Positions 40,748-49,211 of a stretch of 64,000 nucleotides of DNA are shown in pieces. Source of the DNA: SIG440 sp045631525 (GTDB taxonomy: Bacteria > Bacillota > Clostridia > Monoglobales > Monoglobaceae). The stretch is from NCBI GenBank assembly GCA_045631525.1, contig JAZQUY010000008.1, positions 1-64,000 of the forward strand, written 5' to 3'. Position 1 is the first letter of the stretch. The number at the start of each line of letters is the position of its first letter. The notes under the pieces are model-generated. The model saw only the letters and a list, made by a program, of their open reading frames with translations. It did no database searches and was not told the origin of the DNA. Both the position numbers and the translations under genes were made by a program.

Positions 40748-42643
40748 CTAAACAATTCTCTTAAACATTTTTTCTATTTCACGTTTGGTAAATTCAACTT
40801 TTATTGGTCTTCCATGAGGGCAGGTAGTTATGCCCCTTTTTTCAAGCGCCTCAACATCTTTGATCAGCGTCTCCATCTCAAGCACGCTTAGCTTTTTGTT
40901 GGCTTTTATGGCATATTTGCACGATATTGTATCGAGAATTCTCTCCTCAAATCTAAGAATTCCTGATGGCCTTGCCTCACCTAATATTTCAATAACCTCA
41001 AGAGCCAAAGCCTTTATATCATCGTCATCAGCCACAAATGGCGTCTGGCGTATAATAAGGGAATTTTTCCCAAACTCCTCTATCCCAAACCCCATTTTTT
41101 CAAGGATTTCGCCCTTGTCACGCACTACTCCCATTTCAAGACTGTCGGCATCCATAACAATGGGGACAAGCAACATCTGCCCAGAAACGCCCCGCTGCTC
41201 ATAATCACTTTTAAGTATTTCAAACCTCTTTCGCTCATGGGCTGCGTGTTGGTCTATCAAAAACATACTGTCATTTTTTTGGGCTATTACATATGTGTCA
41301 AAAACCTGGCCGCAAATTTTCCAATAAGCCGTGTTTTTCACTTCGTCTTCAAAGAGCGTCGGCTCTTTCTCTATTTCAGGCACAGCCTCATTGTAAGCCA
41401 TAACCAATGGTTCTTCTTTAAATGCCGTCTCTCTTATCTCTTCAAATCTTTTTTCTGTCTTTGTATCAAAAATTTCGTTTCTCTTTGGTTCCTGAAAACT
41501 ATAATATGAAGAGCCCGCTGAAGCTGTGTTATTCAAGAACTCCTTGACAACTGCAGTGTCAACAACCTCTTTTTTCGGCGGGCGTAATACACCATTTACT
41601 CCAAAACCAAAAGAGGCCTTTTCTTCTGCCTTTACAGCTTCAAAACTTTCCGAAGACTTCTTATAAAGAGCATTCTTCACAGCATGATATGTAATATCAT
41701 AAACCTCTTTTTCATTAGCGAACTTGATTTCGGTTTTTGCAGGATGAACATTTACATCAACCAATTCTGGAGAAAGCCCAATATCAAGAACAAAGAACGG
41801 GAATCTGCCCGTCATAAGCTCATTCCGATAAGCCTCTTCAACAATTTTTGAAACCACGTGATTTTTTATATAACGGCCATTTACAAAAAGTGTTTGTTTG
41901 CTTCTGTTCCCTCTTGAAAGTTCCGCCTTTCCTATTACCCCCGAAACCTTAACTCCATGCTCGGTGTGGTCAACCTCAATAACACCTTTTGCATGGTCTA
42001 TGCCATAAATATTGAGTATGGCATTTTTAAGACTTCCATCACCTGCAGTAGAAAAAACCTCTTTTCCGTCAGAGATATATCTGAATGAAATATTTGGTTT
42101 TGACAATGCAATACGGCTTAAAACATCGGTAACATATCCCGCTTCTGTCGCGTCTTTTTTGAGAAACTTCATCCTTGCAGGAACCGATGCGAAAAGATTT
42201 TCAACAAGCATAACTGTTCCGCTGTTGCAGGCAATTTCTTCTTTTGATACTACCTCGCCATGCCGAAGAACAAGCCTTGCACCTATGTCAGCACTCTTTT
42301 CTTTGGTAACAACCTCAACGTCCGATACGGCACAGATACTCGCCAATGCTTCACCGCGAAAACCCATAGTCTGTATGCGGAACAAATCATCAATTTCCTG
42401 AAGCTTGCTTGTGGCGTGGCGCACAAAAGCAAACTCCGCCTCATCAAAAGGAATTCCGCAGCCGTTGTCTTCCACAGAAATATAGGAAATGCCACCGTTT
42501 TTTATTTCAACAGTTATCTGTGTTGCACCCGCATCTATTGAATTTTCCACAAGCTCTTTAACCACAGCTGATGGACGTTCAGCCACTTCTCCCGCCGCAA
42601 TTTTATCTGCAATGCTCTGAGGCAAAATTTTTATCTGCGCCAC
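40748..42643 (-). CDS. mutL: DNA mismatch repair protein MutL
   Basis: 631 residues. GHKL ATPase half with ELVENSIDAGATQITVEI, VEDNGCGI and TMGFRGEALASI; a Ser/Glu-rich linker (about 340-440); and a C-terminal dimer domain holding the endonuclease motif DQHAAHERKRFE (about 470), so this MutL should nick DNA itself. Directly after mutS (18 nt). Confidence 0.97.
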   Translation of the reverse strand: MAQIKILPQSIADKIAAGEVAERPSAVVKELVENSIDAGATQITVEIKNGGISYISVEDNGCGIPFDEAEFAFVRHATSKLQEIDDLFRIQTMGFRGEALASICAVSDVEVVTKEKSADIGARLVLRHGEVVSKEEIACNSGTVMLVENLFASVPARMKFLKKDATEAGYVTDVLSRIALSKPNISFRYISDGKEVFSTAGDGSLKNAILNIYGIDHAKGVIEVDHTEHGVKVSGVIGKAELSRGNRSKQTLFVNGRYIKNHVVSKIVEEAYRNELMTGRFPFFVLDIGLSPELVDVNVHPAKTEIKFANEKEVYDITYHAVKNALYKKSSESFEAVKAEEKASFGFGVNGVLRPPKKEVVDTAVVKEFLNNTASAGSSYYSFQEPKRNEIFDTKTEKRFEEIRETAFKEEPLVMAYNEAVPEIEKEPTLFEDEVKNTAYWKICGQVFDTYVIAQKNDSMFLIDQHAAHERKRFEILKSDYEQRGVSGQMLLVPIVMDADSLEMGVVRDKGEILEKMGFGIEEFGKNSLIIRQTPFVADDDDIKALALEVIEILGEARPSGILRFEERILDTISCKYAIKANKKLSVLEMETLIKDVEALEKRGITTCPHGRPIKVEFTKREIEKMFKRIV

Positions 42644-42661
42644 GTTTCATTCTCCTGTCCT

Positions 42662-45280
42662 TTATATATTTTCTGCTTTCGCCTTGAGGGCATAAAGCTT
42701 TGTAAGCGCCTCCATAGGCGACATTGTGTCAAGGCTGAGTGCTCTTATCTCTGCTACAATTTCATTTTCTTCAAAACCGACAAAACTCAGCTGTTCAAAA
42801 TCTTCATCTTTGCTTGTTTTCTTTGTTGCCTTGGGGACAGAAATTTCACATTTTTCGTTTCCGTCACGGATTTCGAGAGCTTTGAGAATCTCCTTGGCAC
42901 GTTTTGTAACGTCCTTTTTAACTCCCGCAAGTGCCGCAACCTCAATTCCGTAACTTCCGTCTGCACCGCCACGGATAATTTTTCTCAAAAAAGTAATATC
43001 ATCGCCGTGCTTTTTCACCGCAATGCAATAATTTTTTACCCCATCAATCTGGCTTTCAAGCTCGGTGAGTTCGTGATAATGTGTGGCAAAGAGAGTCTTT
43101 GCTCCGCATTTATTCTTGTTTGCCATATACTCAACCACCGCCCAGGCAATGCTGAGTCCGTCATATGTGCTTGTTCCTCTGCCTATTTCATCAAGAATAA
43201 CCAAGCTCTTTTTCGTGGCGTTATCAAGAATATATGCCACCTCATTCATTTCCACCATAAAGGTGCTCTGTCCAGCCGACAGGTCATCAGATGCTCCCAC
43301 TCGGGTAAATATCTTGTCCACAACACCGATTTTCGCAGATGATGCCGGCACAAAAGACCCCATTTGTGCCATAAGCACAATCAGTGCAGTTTGCCTCATA
43401 TACGTGGACTTTCCCGCCATATTGGGACCTGTTATTATTGCAAGCTGTCTTCCCTTTCCGTCAAGCTCAGTGTCGTTTGGTATAAACATACTGGTTATAT
43501 TTTCAATAACAGGATGCCGCCCGTCCTTGATAACAATTTCATCCTCCATATTCATCTGGGGCATAACATACCTGTTCTTTTCAGCTACATACGCCAATGA
43601 ACACAGAACATCAAGGTTCGCTATTGCGTGAGCAGTAAGCTGAATTCTCGCTATCTGGTCTCCCACAAGGTCACGGACTTTACAGAAAATATCATATTCC
43701 AGCGACACAATTTCGCTTTCTGCCTCCACGATTTTTTCTTCGATTTCTTTTATCTGGGGAGTTATGTATCTTTCACCGTTTGAAAGGGTCTGCTTTCTCA
43801 CGAAATAGTCAGGCACTTCATTGGCACTTTGCTTGCTTATTTCAAGGTAGTATCCAAAAACCCGATTGTAACCCACCTTGATGTTGCGGATTCCGGTTTT
43901 TTCTTTTTCTTCCTCAGCGAAATCGTTTATCCACTTAACGCCGTTCTTAATTACCTCACGCCTCTCATCAACATCACGGCTGAATCCGTCACGAATAAGA
44001 TTACCCTCTCTGAGCGTAATTGGCGGGTCAGGATTTATTGAATCCTCAATGATTTTTTTTACATCAGAAAGTTCATCCAGCTGACTTTCAAGTCTCTTCA
44101 AAACCCCGGCGTCAAATCCACCAAGGATTTCTTTTATCCTTGGAAGAGAAGAAAACGACTGCGCAAGTGCCAGCAAATCTTTGCATTTTGCTGTTTTGTA
44201 TGTAATCCTTGACACCAATCTTTCGATATCTTGAATTTCTTTGAGGGCATCCACTATTTCCTGTCTTGCAATAGGATTCCTCAGCAGTTCATCAACCGCC
44301 TTGTGACGATTTTGAATTTTCCCACAGTTTGCCAGGGGCATAGTTATCCATTTTCTCATAAGTCGGCTGCCCATAGAAGTCTTCGTCTTATTGAGAACCG
44401 CAAAAAGACTTCCCTTTGTCTTTTTGTCGCGCATAGTTTCAAGAAGCTCTAAGTTCCTTATGCTGTAAAGGTCAATGGCCATATACTCCTGACTTTCGAC
44501 CACCGTAACCTCACGAAGATTTGAAAGCTCTGTCTTTTGGGTATCTGCCAAAAATTCAATCAAGGCCCCAAGGCAGCGCACTGCATAGCCTTTTTCAACA
44601 AGCACGCCGTCCATCTCGCCGAACTTTTCTCTGACAGTTTTTTCGGCATTTTCTTTTTCAAAGCACTGGTCAAAATAGCTTCTCGTGATACATCCGAATC
44701 TGTCTGCCACCATATCAACAAGCATCTTTTTTTCAAATGCGCTCGATGAAAACACCACCTCGGACGGATTGAATCTGCTTATTTCATTAAGAAGCTGAAT
44801 TTCAAGATCAGTACCCACAAATTCATTCACCGAAATTTCGCCGGTAGAAATATCAACAAATGCAATACCAGCACCTTCATTCTCCATAAAAACAGATGCA
44901 AGATAGTTATTTTTTGTATCGTCCAGAGCTTCAGCATCCATAATCGTTCCGGCGCTGACCACTCTAACGACCTCACGCTTTACAATTCCTTTTGTTTGTG
45001 CGGGGACCTCGGTCTGTTCGCAAATGGCAACGGTATAGCCGTTTTCCACAAGCTTTGCTATGTAGCTGTCAACCGCATGAAAAGGCACGCCACACATGGG
45101 CGCCCGTTCCTCCTGACCGCAATCTCTGCCTGTCAGCGTAATTTCAAGAACTCTTGACGCAATCTTGGCATCCTCAAAAAACATCTCATAAAAATCACCA
45201 AGACGGTACATCAAAATGCTATCTTTGTATTGATTTTTAATTTCAAAATACTGACGCATCATAGGCGTAAATTCAGCCAT
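42662..45280 (-). CDS. mutS: DNA mismatch repair protein MutS
   Basis: 872 residues from the ATG preceded by GGAGGGGG; the open frame runs further upstream but MAEFTPMMRQYFEIK is the family start. Mismatch-contacting motif GDFYEMFFEDA (Phe-x-Glu), Walker A TGPNMAGKSTYMRQ (about 615), signature region GASDDLSAGQSTFMVEM and Walker B LVILDEIGRGTSTYDG. Recognises mispairs and hands over to MutL. Confidence 0.98.
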   Translation of the reverse strand: MAEFTPMMRQYFEIKNQYKDSILMYRLGDFYEMFFEDAKIASRVLEITLTGRDCGQEERAPMCGVPFHAVDSYIAKLVENGYTVAICEQTEVPAQTKGIVKREVVRVVSAGTIMDAEALDDTKNNYLASVFMENEGAGIAFVDISTGEISVNEFVGTDLEIQLLNEISRFNPSEVVFSSSAFEKKMLVDMVADRFGCITRSYFDQCFEKENAEKTVREKFGEMDGVLVEKGYAVRCLGALIEFLADTQKTELSNLREVTVVESQEYMAIDLYSIRNLELLETMRDKKTKGSLFAVLNKTKTSMGSRLMRKWITMPLANCGKIQNRHKAVDELLRNPIARQEIVDALKEIQDIERLVSRITYKTAKCKDLLALAQSFSSLPRIKEILGGFDAGVLKRLESQLDELSDVKKIIEDSINPDPPITLREGNLIRDGFSRDVDERREVIKNGVKWINDFAEEEKEKTGIRNIKVGYNRVFGYYLEISKQSANEVPDYFVRKQTLSNGERYITPQIKEIEEKIVEAESEIVSLEYDIFCKVRDLVGDQIARIQLTAHAIANLDVLCSLAYVAEKNRYVMPQMNMEDEIVIKDGRHPVIENITSMFIPNDTELDGKGRQLAIITGPNMAGKSTYMRQTALIVLMAQMGSFVPASSAKIGVVDKIFTRVGASDDLSAGQSTFMVEMNEVAYILDNATKKSLVILDEIGRGTSTYDGLSIAWAVVEYMANKNKCGAKTLFATHYHELTELESQIDGVKNYCIAVKKHGDDITFLRKIIRGGADGSYGIEVAALAGVKKDVTKRAKEILKALEIRDGNEKCEISVPKATKKTSKDEDFEQLSFVGFEENEIVAEIRALSLDTMSPMEALTKLYALKAKAENI

Positions 45281-45324
45281 ATTAAGTCCCCCTCCTTTGC
45301 AAAAAAGCAAAGCTTCATCCAAAT

Positions 45325-45729
45325 TTAGTGACAGCTTGAGCATCCTGCACAGTTTCCGCTGCAGCCCCCCTCACCGCTTGCATTTTCCTGACCGGTGATA
45401 AAATATGTGAGCACAGCGTTAACCTGATTTACCATCATTTCAAACTCTCTGTCTGCCTCAAGGTATTCTGCAATAAGATTGTTTTTCACAATCTTTTCAA
45501 ATTCTGCCTGAACATAATTCTTATATTCTTCAAGCTCTTCTTTTGTGGGGTCAGTTCCACGAAGCTTTTCTGTTGCAGCTTTTCTGTTGTCATTGTAAGC
45601 CTTAAGAAGTGCCACCGCCTCATCATCTGCATTCATAGCATCCGCCGCCTTTGTCACTCTCATGCTTTCTTCGCTTTCTGCAATCATAGTGCCCAGTTCC
45701 TGAGCCTTCTCAATAATCTTATTTTTCAT
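45325..45729 (-). CDS. YlbF/YmcA-family protein with Cys-rich tail
   Basis: 134 residues. A helical YlbF/YmcA domain (about 1-112) is followed by a Gly/Cys tail GGCSGNCAGCSSCH with four Cys and a terminal His, well suited to bind an iron-sulfur cluster or zinc. In Bacillus subtilis the YlbF-YmcA-YaaT (RicAFT) complex carries Fe-S clusters and steers RNase Y processing, competence and sporulation, and ymcA lies between miaB and mutS, just as here. Which of ylbF or ymcA this corresponds to cannot be decided by eye. Confidence 0.85.
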   Translation of the reverse strand: MKNKIIEKAQELGTMIAESEESMRVTKAADAMNADDEAVALLKAYNDNRKAATEKLRGTDPTKEELEEYKNYVQAEFEKIVKNNLIAEYLEADREFEMMVNQVNAVLTYFITGQENASGEGGCSGNCAGCSSCH

Positions 45730-45746
45730 TTTTAAAATCCTCCCTT

Positions 45747-47147
45747 TTAATCAACAATTTCGCCAATCAGCGACCAGGTTTTTACCTCTGTAATTTTCAC
45801 AGTTACTATTTCTCCTACCAAGGTATCTTTCCCTTGGAAGTTCACAATTTTTCCACCATCGGTTCTTCCGCTCAAGAACTCGGGATTGTTTTTGCTGGGG
45901 CCCTCAACAAGCACTTTTTCGTATTTTCCAAGGTAGGCATCGTTCTTCTTTTTGGAAATCACATTCTGGAATTCCACCATTCTTTCAAAATTCCTGTGCT
46001 TTTCTTCGGGTGAAAGACAGTCCTCCATCTCAGCCGCAGGAGTACCCTTTCGTTTTGAATAAATAAACGAAAAAATCATATCATATTCAACTTCACGTAA
46101 GATGGACATTGTCTCTTCAAAATCCTCATTGGTTTCACCGGGAAATCCCACAATAATATCTGTGGTAAGAACAATATCAGGCATCTTTTCACGGACTTTT
46201 TTTACAATATCCAGATATTTTTCTCTGGTATAGCTGCGATTCATTTTTTTAAGAATTCTGTCAGAGCCACACTGCACCGGAAGATGCAGCTGCTTGCATA
46301 TCTTATCGTTCTCCGCCATCACTTCGATAAGCTCGTCCGATATGTCCTTTGGGTGAGAGGTCATAAACCTAACCCTTTCTATCCCGTCAACTTTGCAAAC
46401 CTCTGTAAGTAGCTTTGCAAAGCTTGTACCACAATCAAGGTCTTTGCCATAGGAATTCACATTCTGTCCAAGAAGCATAACTTCTTTATATCCAAGTTCT
46501 GCTACCTCGCGCACTTCTTTCAACACGCTCTCCATAGTTCTGCTGCGTTCACGGCCCCTGACATAAGGAACTATACAATAGGTGCAAAAATTGTTACAGC
46601 CATACATAATCGGGATTTTCGCAAGGGGCAGCTTTTCACGTTTTGTGGTTATCCCCTCAAAAATTTCACCGTCACTATTCTGCACGTCAAAAGCTCTTCC
46701 GTTTTCCATTGCCTCCCACAAAAGCTGAGGCAACTTAACAAGAGCATGAGTACCAAAAACCATATCCACGTGCTTATATTTCTTCTTTATCTGCTCTGCA
46801 ATATGCCCTTGTTGAACCATACACCCGCACACGCCAATAATAAGCGACGGTTTTTTTGCCTTTAGATGTTTCAGTGCCCCCAAGTTTCCAAACACCCGAA
46901 GCTCCGCATTTTCACGAACAGCACAGGTATTGTAAATCACTAAATCAGCATCTTTCACATCATCGCAAAACTCATATCCCATATCAAAAAGCATCCCAGA
47001 GATTCGCTCGGAATCGTTTTCATTCTGGGCACAGCCATAAGTCTCCACAAAAGCCTTGGGAGCAGTCTTGCGCACTTCATTGACAAGTCGCATTTTTTGT
47101 ATATATTCACGCTGTTTTTCAATTTCAATATTTGTCAGTTCTGCCAA
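45747..47147 (-). CDS. miaB: tRNA-2-methylthio-N6-dimethylallyladenosine synthase
   Basis: 466 residues. N-terminal UPF0004 domain (YGCAQNENDSERISGML, NTCAVRENAE, GVCGCMVQQ; three Cys for the second cluster), radical SAM core with CNNFCTYCIVPYVRGRERSR (about 190), and a C-terminal TRAM domain. It adds a methylthio group to i6A37 made by MiaA. TTG start with GAGGGGAG about 10 nt upstream. First gene of the 18-kb minus-strand run. Confidence 0.97.
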   Translation of the reverse strand: MAELTNIEIEKQREYIQKMRLVNEVRKTAPKAFVETYGCAQNENDSERISGMLFDMGYEFCDDVKDADLVIYNTCAVRENAELRVFGNLGALKHLKAKKPSLIIGVCGCMVQQGHIAEQIKKKYKHVDMVFGTHALVKLPQLLWEAMENGRAFDVQNSDGEIFEGITTKREKLPLAKIPIMYGCNNFCTYCIVPYVRGRERSRTMESVLKEVREVAELGYKEVMLLGQNVNSYGKDLDCGTSFAKLLTEVCKVDGIERVRFMTSHPKDISDELIEVMAENDKICKQLHLPVQCGSDRILKKMNRSYTREKYLDIVKKVREKMPDIVLTTDIIVGFPGETNEDFEETMSILREVEYDMIFSFIYSKRKGTPAAEMEDCLSPEEKHRNFERMVEFQNVISKKKNDAYLGKYEKVLVEGPSKNNPEFLSGRTDGGKIVNFQGKDTLVGEIVTVKITEVKTWSLIGEIVD

Positions 47148-47185
47148 ACAAAAAACACTCCCCTCAATTTTAGCATATATATTTC

Positions 47186-47214
47186 ATTATACTATTTTCG
47201 GAGTGTTTTTGCAA
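47186..47214 (-). promoter_or_regulatory. promoter of the miaB-to-uvrA gene run
   Basis: Minus strand: TTGCAA (47209-47214), 17-nt spacer, TATAAT (47186-47191), about 38 nt before the miaB start. Confidence 0.82.
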
Positions 47215-47249
47215 TAGGTTTTTTGTGATAAATCTTGAAATTTCAGCCT

Positions 47250-47615
47250 TTATTTCTGTTTGGGGTTAAATACAATCGCCGCCAGAAATCCAAAGAAAAC
47301 CGACGCCGCAATCCCCCCTGCTGCCCCGGTAACTCCACCAGTAAATACTCCAAGGAATCCCCTTTCGGAGATTCCTTTAAAAACACCTTTCGCCAAAGTG
47401 TTTCCAAAGCCAATAATGGGCACAGTAGCACCTGCGCCGCCTATTTCAATTATCTTGTCATAAAGTCCAAGTCCGCTCAAAATCACACCTGCCACCACAA
47501 ACGCCACCAAAATCCGCGCCGGTGTCAGTTTTGTCTTATCAATTAAGATTTGCGCCACCGCACAAAAAGCACCGCCCACCCAGAACGCGTTAAAAAACCT
47601 CATAAAAATCTCCAT
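47250..47615 (-). CDS. spoVAE: stage V sporulation protein AE
   Basis: 121 residues with about four hydrophobic segments and the SpoVAE marks FWVGGAFCAVAQILIDKTKLTPARILV and PIIGFGNTLAKGV. Part of the SpoVA channel that moves dipicolinic acid into the forespore and releases it at germination. Two in-frame ATGs have ribosome binding sites (47615 with GGGAG, 47603 with GGAGA); the first is used. 3 nt after spoVAD. Confidence 0.95.
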   Translation of the reverse strand: MEIFMRFFNAFWVGGAFCAVAQILIDKTKLTPARILVAFVVAGVILSGLGLYDKIIEIGGAGATVPIIGFGNTLAKGVFKGISERGFLGVFTGGVTGAAGGIAASVFFGFLAAIVFNPKQK

Positions 47616-47618
47616 TTT

Positions 47619-48635
47619 CTACTCCCTTTCTGCAGAAATTGCCACCGCATGAGCAACCGCTGGTATTGACTCACCCTGAAGCGTGGATGTAGGGCTGAGA
47701 AGCGCCCCAGTGCCCATAAACAGTATGTTTTTGATTTTTCCCGCCCGAAACATATCCATGATATACCCACAAAGAGTAATCGCTCCACAACCACATCCCG
47801 AGCCACCTGCGTGCATATCCTGATTTTTGATATCAAAAATCATACAGCCGCAATCATCATAGTTTTCCCCGATTTCAAAACCCTTTTCGCACATTAAATC
47901 CACAATGATCGACTTCCCCACAGTTCCCAAATCTCCGGACACTATGAGGTCATAAAAATTAGGGCTTCGACCCGTGTCCTCAAAATGCGCCGCCAGGGTA
48001 TCTGCCGCCGCAGGAGCCATTGCCGCCCCCATATTGTTGGCATCCTTAACGCCTAGATCCACAACTTTCCCTGACGTAAAATGGGTTATATACGGTCCAT
48101 TTCCCTTTTCAGAAAGCACCACCGCCCCCGAGCCGGTAACTGTCCACTGCGCCGTAGGTGTTCTCTGTCCGCCGTATTCAAGCGGGTTTCTGTACTGACG
48201 CTCAGCGGTGCAAAAATGACTGGATGTCACCGCAACAGAAAGATCTGCATATCCACCATCAATGCTCATAGCCGCAAGCCCCATGGTCTCTGCCATGGTG
48301 GAACACGCCCCATACACCCCCAAAAGAGGAATGTCAAACGCCATAAGTCCAAAAGTTGAGCCAATGCACTGATTTAAGAGGTCCCCTGCAAAAATATATT
48401 TTATGTCCTTGGCGTCGACCTTCGCCTTTTCAAGAGCTCGCCCCACAGCCGACTTTTGCATCTTGCTTTCTGCCTTTTCCCAGGTATCCTCACCCCACTC
48501 GGCGTTTTCCATAATAATATCAAAATGCGAAGCTAAGGGTCCCTCCGCCTCTTTTTGTCCTGCCACTGCGGCTGTTGACAAAATACTCACTGCTTTTGAA
48601 AATTCCACCGTTTGTTTTCCAAGCCGTTTTTCCAT
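47619..48635 (-). CDS. spoVAD: stage V sporulation protein AD
   Basis: 338 residues with a thiolase/KAS-like fold: YIFAGDLLNQCIGSTFG, GVYGACSTMAETMGLAAMS (Cys of the vestigial active site) and the GGSGCGCGAITLCGYIMD segment. SpoVAD binds dipicolinic acid in the SpoVA complex. Located between spoVAC and spoVAE. Confidence 0.97.
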   Translation of the reverse strand: MEKRLGKQTVEFSKAVSILSTAAVAGQKEAEGPLASHFDIIMENAEWGEDTWEKAESKMQKSAVGRALEKAKVDAKDIKYIFAGDLLNQCIGSTFGLMAFDIPLLGVYGACSTMAETMGLAAMSIDGGYADLSVAVTSSHFCTAERQYRNPLEYGGQRTPTAQWTVTGSGAVVLSEKGNGPYITHFTSGKVVDLGVKDANNMGAAMAPAAADTLAAHFEDTGRSPNFYDLIVSGDLGTVGKSIIVDLMCEKGFEIGENYDDCGCMIFDIKNQDMHAGGSGCGCGAITLCGYIMDMFRAGKIKNILFMGTGALLSPTSTLQGESIPAVAHAVAISAERE

Positions 48636-48647
48636 AAAGGCACCTCC

Positions 48648-49097
48648 CTATTTCCCAAAACCAAACACATAATAAATAAGTCCCAGAATGATTGAAGCAT
48701 TTATTCCATAAACCAAAACAGGTCCCGCAATGGTAAACATCTTAGCCGCAACACCCAGAACATACCCCTCACGCTTGAACTCAATGGCAGGGGATACCAC
48801 CGCATTGGCAAAGCCAGTAATGGGCACAAGGGTTCCGGCACCTGCATACTTTGCAAGCTTGTGATAAAGATTAAGTCCCGTAAAAAGCGCCCCCAAAAAC
48901 ACCATAGTGATGGGAACCGCCGTCTTTACGCTTTCTTCATTTAATCCAAACACCGATTTATAAATTTCGCCAAAGGCCTGACCCACAACGCAAATGAGCC
49001 CGCCAACCACAAATGCAACCAACATATTGCGAAAAAGCTTGCTGCCTGGCGACTTTTTCTGCACATAATCTAAGTATTCCTGCTTTGTATAATCCAT
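48648..49097 (-). CDS. spoVAC: stage V sporulation protein AC
   Basis: 149 residues with four hydrophobic segments and family marks YVQKKSPGSKLFRNMLVAFVVGG and PITGFANAVVSPAIEFKREG. SpoVAC acts as a mechanosensitive part of the DPA channel. First gene of the spoVAC-D-E operon, with AAGGAG before the ATG and a sigma-G-like promoter upstream. spoVAA, AB and AF are not adjacent, a common clostridial arrangement. Confidence 0.96.
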   Translation of the reverse strand: MDYTKQEYLDYVQKKSPGSKLFRNMLVAFVVGGLICVVGQAFGEIYKSVFGLNEESVKTAVPITMVFLGALFTGLNLYHKLAKYAGAGTLVPITGFANAVVSPAIEFKREGYVLGVAAKMFTIAGPVLVYGINASIILGLIYYVFGFGK

Positions 49098-49127
49098 AAA
49101 AATCTCTCCTTATTTTTCTGTTTCAGT

Positions 49128-49156
49128 TATTATCTGTATTTTTTGCATTTGTATTC
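49128..49156 (-). promoter_or_regulatory. sigma-G-like promoter of spoVACDE
   Basis: Minus strand: GAATA (49152-49156, consensus GNATR), 17-nt spacer, GATAATA (49128-49134, consensus CATNNTA with one mismatch), about 31 nt before the spoVAC start. SpoVA operons are forespore sigma-G-dependent in Bacillus and Clostridia, which fits. Confidence 0.65.
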
Positions 49157-49180
49157 ATTTTGTTTTAAGCAAAAAAGCCA

Positions 49181-49208
49181 AACAAAAAGCTTCCCCTTTC
49201 GGGGAAGC
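49181..49208 (-). terminator. terminator of malQ
   Basis: GCTTCCCC (49189-49196) pairs with GGGGAAGC (49201-49208) over a 4-nt loop; on the minus strand TTTTTGTTTGG follows. It lies just upstream of the spoVA promoter. Confidence 0.92.
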
Positions 49209-49211
49209 CCT

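Noticed and set aside
45281..45343. Longer mutS start
   Set aside because: Overlaps the end of the YlbF-family gene; the ATG at 45280 has GGAGGGGG and the family N-terminus.
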